Source of the DNA: an uncultured Actinomycetes bacterium
GTDB taxonomy: Bacteria > Actinomycetota > Actinomycetes > Nanopelagicales > Nanopelagicaceae
DNA length: 12,354 nt
NCBI GenBank assembly: GCA_903899145.1
Contig: CAIUHY010000017.1
Coordinates: 1-12,354 of the forward strand
Direction of reading: 5' to 3'
Positions 8,502 through 12,354 of this stretch are shown piece after piece (position 1 is the stretch's first letter; every line of letters starts with the position of its first letter). The translations under genes were made by a program, and so were the position numbers. Under the pieces are notes generated by a model. It was not told the origin of the DNA, made no database searches, and saw only the letters and a list, made by a program, of their open reading frames with translations.

Positions 8502-9606
8502 GATCTACTACGACTTCTACCCGTTGGAATTCTTTAAGGTCTGAATATCCGCATGTTCCCATTGCGCGGCGTAGCGCTCCGAATAAATTCATTGAACCAT
8601 CTGCTGTGTGAGAGGGACCAACCAAAATATCTTTAAGAGTTCCAACAGTTCCAACATGAACTCTGTCACCACGAGGAAGTTCGCTGTGGTGTGCTTCTGA
8701 TCCCCAGTGCCAGCCCTTGCCGGGTGCCTGAGTTGCACGTGCAAGTGGAGAACCCATCATCACGGCATCTGCGCCACATGCAATTGCTTTTGCGATATCA
8801 CCGCTGCGGCCAACTGATCCATCAGCGATCACGTGAACATAGCGACCACCTGATTCATCCATATAGTCACGGCGTGCTGATGCAACTTCAGCAACAGCAG
8901 ATGCCATAGGTACTGCAATTCCCAAGACAGTTCTTGTGGTGTGTGAAGAACCTCCACCAAAACCAACCAAAACTCCAGCTGCGCCGGCGCGCATAAGGTG
9001 CAGGGCGCCTGTTGCAGTTGCGCACCCACCCACAATGACTGGAACGTCGAGCTCATAAATAAATTTCTTTAGATTAAGAGGTTCTACTTTATTTGAAACA
9101 TGTTCTGCGCTCACTGTTGTTCCACGGATAACAAAGAGATCAACTCCTGCAGTAACGACAGTTTTGTGAAGTTCAGCTGTGCGTTGTGGTGAAAGAGCCG
9201 CAGCAACAGTGACACCCGCTGCGCGAATCTCTGCGATGCGAGATTTAATGAGATCCTCACGAATAGGGGCTGCGTAAAGTTCTTGCATACGGCTAATTGC
9301 CTGCTCTTGTGGCAATGACGCGATCTCACCTAATGCGATGCGTGGATCTTCATGGCGAGTCCACAATCCCTCAAGGTTAAGAACGCCAACTCCACCAATT
9401 TTTCCAATTTCAATTGCTGTTTCTGGAGAGACAACAGAGTCCATAGGAGCTGCAAGCATCGGTAGTTCAAACTTATATGCATCGATTTGCCATTGAATAG
9501 AAACTTCTTCAGCCTCACGGGTGCGACGGCTTGGAACGATAGCGATGTCGTCAAATGAGTACGCTGTCTTTGCGCGTTTTCCAGGACCAATCTCAATATC
9601 GTTCAT
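8494..9606 (-). CDS. guaB3: GuaB3-family IMP dehydrogenase-related protein
   Basis: A 370-residue (beta/alpha)8 barrel of the IMPDH/GMP reductase superfamily without CBS domains, which is normal for GuaB3. It opens with [10 protein letters not shown], the counterpart of the [10 protein letters not shown] in GuaB, and keeps M-D-S-V-V near 55. At the catalytic loop it reads [10 protein letters not shown] (216-225), where true IMPDH has G-P-G-S-I-C-T-T-R, so His222 stands where the nucleophilic cysteine should be. From memory, other actinobacterial GuaB3 proteins also lack this cysteine. [10 protein letters not shown] near 261-270 resembles the substrate phosphate site. It lies between guaB and guaA, 5 bases after the guaB stop, with AGGA just before the ATG. 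The position suggests a role in GMP metabolism, but the reaction is not evident from sequence, and canonical IMPDH chemistry looks unlikely. Confidence 0.88.
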   Translation of the reverse strand: MNDIEIGPGKRAKTAYSFDDIAIVPSRRTREAEEVSIQWQIDAYKFELPMLAAPMDSVVSPETAIEIGKIGGVGVLNLEGLWTRHEDPRIALGEIASLPQEQAISRMQELYAAPIREDLIKSRIAEIRAAGVTVAAALSPQRTAELHKTVVTAGVDLFVIRGTTVSAEHVSNKVEPLNLKKFIYELDVPVIVGGCATATGALHLMRAGAAGVLVGFGGGSSHTTRTVLGIAVPMASAVAEVASARRDYMDESGGRYVHVIADGSVGRSGDIAKAIACGADAVMMGSPLARATQAPGKGWHWGSEAHHSELPRGDRVHVGTVGTLKDILVGPSHTADGSMNLFGALRRAMGTCGYSDLKEFQRVEVVVDRA

Positions 9607-9611
9607 ATTTC

Positions 9612-10742
<1,131 letters not shown>

Positions 10743-10762
10743 GGGGTTCAAAAACACTGCTT

Positions 10763-11659
10763 CTAAACGCCCACAGCGCGCGAGATCTCACGCCTCGCGG
10801 CGGTCAGATCATCAACAAAGTCTGCACTTTTACAGCGATCGGGGTTCCATCCTGGCCCACCCAAAATAACCCGAGGGGCAGGGCGTAGTTTTGGAAGTTC
10901 TTGGATGATCGCAGGGTTACCATTTTTTGAAAGTTGCGCCCATAAGAAAATCGCTGGCGGGCCAACGCGCCTGGCAACTTCATTGATAGCAGTTTGGGGT
11001 GTTCTAGCACCTAGGAAGTGAACTTGAATCTGGTCTTCAGCTAAACAAGCAGCGAGCGCAGTAATCGCGAGTGAGTGAATCTCCTCACCCACGCATGCAA
11101 GTAAGACAGGGCGAGAGTTCACAGGGCTTTTGAGTTGCGCTGTGCATTCATTTAATAGTCGATGAATAATTTCACTGAACATATGCTCAACTTCAATTCC
11201 TTGACCTGTTGCTGCCCACTCATCGCCAACCAAGACAAGTACAGGGGTCAAGATATTGCACCACGTTGCCGCAATTCCGCTTGCTTTAATTTCAGAGCGA
11301 ATAATTTGTTCAGTCAAGTTGCGATCTAATGCGTGAACCGCCTTGCTCAGCATTTGTATGACAGCTGAATCAGACTCAGGTAATTCTGTAAATAGTTTGA
11401 GATCAATTTTGCCTTTGAACTTGAGTGCCGCCACTGCGGCTTCTGCTGGTGAAACTCCAGAGACCACGAGCTTTCGCATATGAAAAAGTCTGGCTAGATC
11501 ACCTTCGCTATACCTACGGTGTTGTCCTTCTGAATGTTCACTTGGTCCTAGGCCATAGCGTCTGTCCCACGTGCGAAGGGTTGCTGGTGCTACGCCTAAA
11601 CGCCTAGCAACCGCCGCCACTGTTAGGGCAGGGGTCGGGGTCGAGCTGCGAGAAGCCAT
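10763..11659 (-). CDS. MerR-family regulator with cobalamin-binding domain, CarH/LitR-like (putative B12 photoreceptor)
   Basis: A 298-residue regulator. Residues 12-70 are a MerR winged helix-turn-helix, with T-L-R-T-W-D-R-R-Y-G-L at 27-37 and H-R-R-Y-S at 47-51. Residues about 85-175 form the helical B12-capping module and contain W148, nine residues, then E158-H159: the W-x9-E-H motif of CarH, which surrounds the adenosyl group of adenosylcobalamin. Residues 183-298 are the cobalamin-binding Rossmann domain. E193-x-H195 matches the E/D-x-H-x-x-G ligand motif except that the glycine is Ala198; a G-G-P-G-W turn is at 267-271. CarH-type proteins repress DNA as dark tetramers and release it when light breaks the Co-C bond. 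Residue 149 is Ala, where CarH has the His used in its light-state adduct. It is divergent from whiB and upstream of guaB. Targets are unknown. Confidence 0.85.
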   Translation of the reverse strand: MASRSSTPTPALTVAAVARRLGVAPATLRTWDRRYGLGPSEHSEGQHRRYSEGDLARLFHMRKLVVSGVSPAEAAVAALKFKGKIDLKLFTELPESDSAVIQMLSKAVHALDRNLTEQIIRSEIKASGIAATWCNILTPVLVLVGDEWAATGQGIEVEHMFSEIIHRLLNECTAQLKSPVNSRPVLLACVGEEIHSLAITALAACLAEDQIQVHFLGARTPQTAINEVARRVGPPAIFLWAQLSKNGNPAIIQELPKLRPAPRVILGGPGWNPDRCKSADFVDDLTAARREISRAVGV

Positions 11660-11672
11660 GCCTAATCGTCTA
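11660..11672 (-). promoter_or_regulatory. Weak candidate leaderless -10 box of the merR/CarH-like gene
   Basis: On the minus strand TAGACG (11672-11667) stands 7 bases before the ATG at 11659. It resembles the TAGACT boxes of guaB and uvrD but lacks the strongly conserved final T. An AGG directly before the ATG is too close to act as a normal ribosome-binding site. No good -35 is seen. Low confidence. Confidence 0.25.
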
Positions 11673-11710
11673 GGAAATATGTGTTTCGTGCCACTTGAGG
11701 GCTAGCGGGC

Positions 11711-11739
11711 TTGAACAACCTATGGCGCGGTTGTAGTGT
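11711..11739 (+). promoter_or_regulatory. whiB promoter (-35 and -10)
   Basis: TTGAAC (11711-11716) and TAGTGT (11734-11739) are separated by exactly 17 bases. They match a housekeeping-sigma promoter (TTGACA / TANNNT) well. Transcription should begin near 11746, giving a leader of about 23 bases that contains the GAGGAGGAGGA ribosome-binding site. This is the best two-element promoter I can see in the window. Confidence 0.65.
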
Positions 11740-11753
11740 GTGAATACACCCAC

Positions 11754-11764
11754 GAGGAGGAGGA
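11754..11764 (+). promoter_or_regulatory. Strong ribosome-binding site that fixes the whiB start
   Basis: GAGGAGGAGGA lies 4 bases before the ATG at 11769, with its last AGGAGG ending 5 bases upstream of that ATG. It decides in favour of ATG 11769 over an in-frame GTG at 11736. That GTG falls inside the -10 box and would add 11 residues that translate the ribosome-binding site itself (E-E-E-D). Confidence 0.85.
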
Positions 11765-11768
11765 CCAG

Positions 11769-12092
11769 ATGGCTGAAATTTCACGACTACCACGCCCAGT
11801 TCTTTCAGAGTGGGAATGGCAGAACCAAGGAGCATGCCGCGAGCTTCCATCAGAGATGTTCTTTCACCCAGATGGTGAGCGCGGACCAAGCCGCAACAAT
11901 CGCATTGCTATAGCAAAAGCTGTATGCGCATCATGCCCAGTTGTCCAGATGTGCAGAGAACATGCACTTGCTGTTCAAGAGCCATATGGAATTTGGGGCG
12001 GTCTTTCTGAAGATGAGCGCCTGATTATTGTTGATCGCCAAACAAAAACTCCACGCCATGTTATTGGCGCGGAGTTTGTTACTGCTTCTTAA
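11769..12092 (+). CDS. whiB3: WhiB-family iron-sulfur transcriptional regulator, WhiB3/WhiD type
   Basis: A 107-residue protein. Four cysteines (C23, C53, C56, C62, in the pattern C-x29-C-x2-C-x5-C) would bind a [4Fe-4S] cluster. The G-I-W-G-G turn at 74-78 is the family signature that contacts sigma factor region 4 or the C-terminal tail. A short basic C-terminus follows. The opening S-R-L-P-x-P, the F-F-H-P-x-G-E-R-G block (31-39) and the E-P-Y-G-x-W-G-G-L segment closely resemble WhiD of Streptomyces and WhiB3 of mycobacteria. Those proteins act with the primary sigma factor in redox response, virulence metabolism or sporulation. In both groups the gene lies beside groEL1 and upstream of guaB, as here. 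The sigD or bldM-type genes usually found between whiB3 and guaB are absent, and the merR gene stands there instead. It is convergent with groEL. Confidence 0.92.
   Translation: MAEISRLPRPVLSEWEWQNQGACRELPSEMFFHPDGERGPSRNNRIAIAKAVCASCPVVQMCREHALAVQEPYGIWGGLSEDERLIIVDRQTKTPRHVIGAEFVTAS
12040..12077 (-). terminator. Intrinsic terminator for groEL, embedded in the 3' end of whiB
   Basis: Read on the minus strand, AAACTCC, one unpaired G, CGCC, an 8-base loop, GGCG, one unpaired T and GGAGTTT form an 11-pair stem with one 1x1 mismatch. A T-rich tract TTTTTGTTT follows immediately. It starts about 30 bases after the groEL stop codon. The plus strand lacks a good T-tract after the hairpin, and whiB is still being translated there, so the element fits groEL rather than whiB. 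Confidence 0.6.
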
Positions 12093-12110
12093 TTAATTTT
12101 AATTAATTAA
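12089..12110. repeat. AT-only palindromic TTAATTAA cluster between convergent whiB and groEL
   Basis: TTAATTAA occurs at 12089-12096, 12099-12106 and, overlapping, 12103-12110. The first two form a perfect inverted repeat around a TT centre. The block contains the stop codons of both whiB (12090-12092) and groEL (complement of 12107-12109). With no G or C it is a weak hairpin, and it may simply be a translational-stop-rich spacer. Confidence 0.5.
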
Positions 12111-12354
12111 TGTGAGTGACCGCCAGGTCCATGGCTATGACCATGGCCTTGCGCCTCTTCAACTTTATCTTCTGGTGTTTCAAAGACCAGAGCTTCAGTT
12201 GTAATAAACATTGCAGCAATTGACGCGGCATTGGCCAAAGCTGAACGGGTCACCTTTACAGGATCGATCACGCCGACTTTAACTAGATCTTCATAAACAT
12301 CAGTTGCGGCATTGAAACCTTCATTTGGCTTCATTGTGCGAACCTTTGCAACAA
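12107..12354 (-). CDS. groEL: 60 kDa chaperonin GroEL1, C-terminal fragment with histidine-rich tail (partial, runs off right edge)
   Basis: The last 82 codons of a chaperonin gene; the reading frame stays open to the window edge. [19 protein letters not shown] and T-T-E-A-L-V are hallmark C-terminal GroEL equatorial-domain sequences (ATP-binding face and inter-subunit contacts). After E-D-K-V-E-E-A-Q the protein ends [13 protein letters not shown] rather than in the Gly-Gly-Met tail typical of GroEL. Actinobacterial GroEL1 paralogues have such histidine-rich ends, and in mycobacteria GroEL1 is the copy encoded near whiB3. Placement next to whiB here agrees. The gene is on the minus strand and convergent with whiB, with 14 bases between stop codons. 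Confidence 0.93.
   Translation of the reverse strand, partial: VAKVRTMKPNEGFNAATDVYEDLVKVGVIDPVKVTRSALANAASIAAMFITTEALVFETPEDKVEEAQGHGHSHGPGGHSH

Noticed and set aside
11736..11768. Upstream GTG start giving an 11-residue longer WhiB
   Set aside because: The GTG lies within the -10 element, upstream of the predicted transcription start, and the extra residues are a translation of the ribosome-binding site. Homologues begin at the M-A-x-x-S-R-L-P position.
12129..12146. Inverted repeat CCATGG-N6-CCATGG in the groEL tail
   Set aside because: It arises from repeated His-Gly codons of the histidine-rich tail. It lacks a T-tract and lies within coding sequence, so no regulatory role is supported.

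Overview
This window is core chromosome of an actinobacterium. A WhiB-family protein is diagnostic of that phylum. The actinobacterial linkages uvrD1/pcrA-sucC-sucD-perM(DUF6350)-purN and groEL1-whiB3(whiD)-guaB-guaB3-guaA are both present, as in mycobacteria and streptomycetes. The DNA is clearly AT-richer than in those high-GC relatives, and the spacing is extremely tight: overlapping or abutting genes, zero-length convergent junctions, and start codons about 12 bases from a -10 box. That combination suggests a streamlined, lower-GC planktonic actinobacterium such as the freshwater acI group (Nanopelagicales). The placement is an inference from gene style and order, not a database match.

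Layout. Bases 1-5497 are read on the minus strand as uvrD/pcrA, then sucC, sucD, perM and the first codons of purN, which runs off the left edge. These cover a repair helicase, both subunits of succinyl-CoA synthetase, a polytopic membrane protein tied to cell division, and purine synthesis. A divergent 56-bp gap then separates uvrD from a plus-strand PIG-L/LmbE deacetylase (5554-6279). The stop codon of that gene directly abuts the stop of a convergent membrane-anchored cyclophilin. The cyclophilin is the last gene of a minus-strand guanine-nucleotide operon, guaB, guaB3, guaA, ppiase (10730 to 6280). Upstream of guaB on the same strand lies a MerR/cobalamin-binding regulator with CarH-type photoreceptor motifs. 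Divergent from it is a WhiB3/WhiD-type iron-sulfur regulator (11769-12092), followed by the convergent 3' end of a groEL1-type chaperonin gene with a His-rich tail.

Points of interest. (1) The IMP dehydrogenase GuaB is only 372 residues and lacks the CBS (Bateman) regulatory pair, while keeping the catalytic cysteine and the flap Arg-Tyr. (2) The MerR regulator carries W-x9-EH plus E-x-H, the signature of adenosylcobalamin photoreceptors. (3) At least three genes appear to have leaderless promoters, with TAGACT or TAGGAT 6-7 bases before the ATG and no Shine-Dalgarno sequence. (4) The best intrinsic terminator for groEL lies inside the 3' end of the opposing whiB gene. I found no mobile elements, CRISPR arrays, tRNA or rRNA genes, and no stretch over 300 bases without a gene. 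The window is housekeeping DNA with regulatory twists, and I see no new multi-gene system in it.
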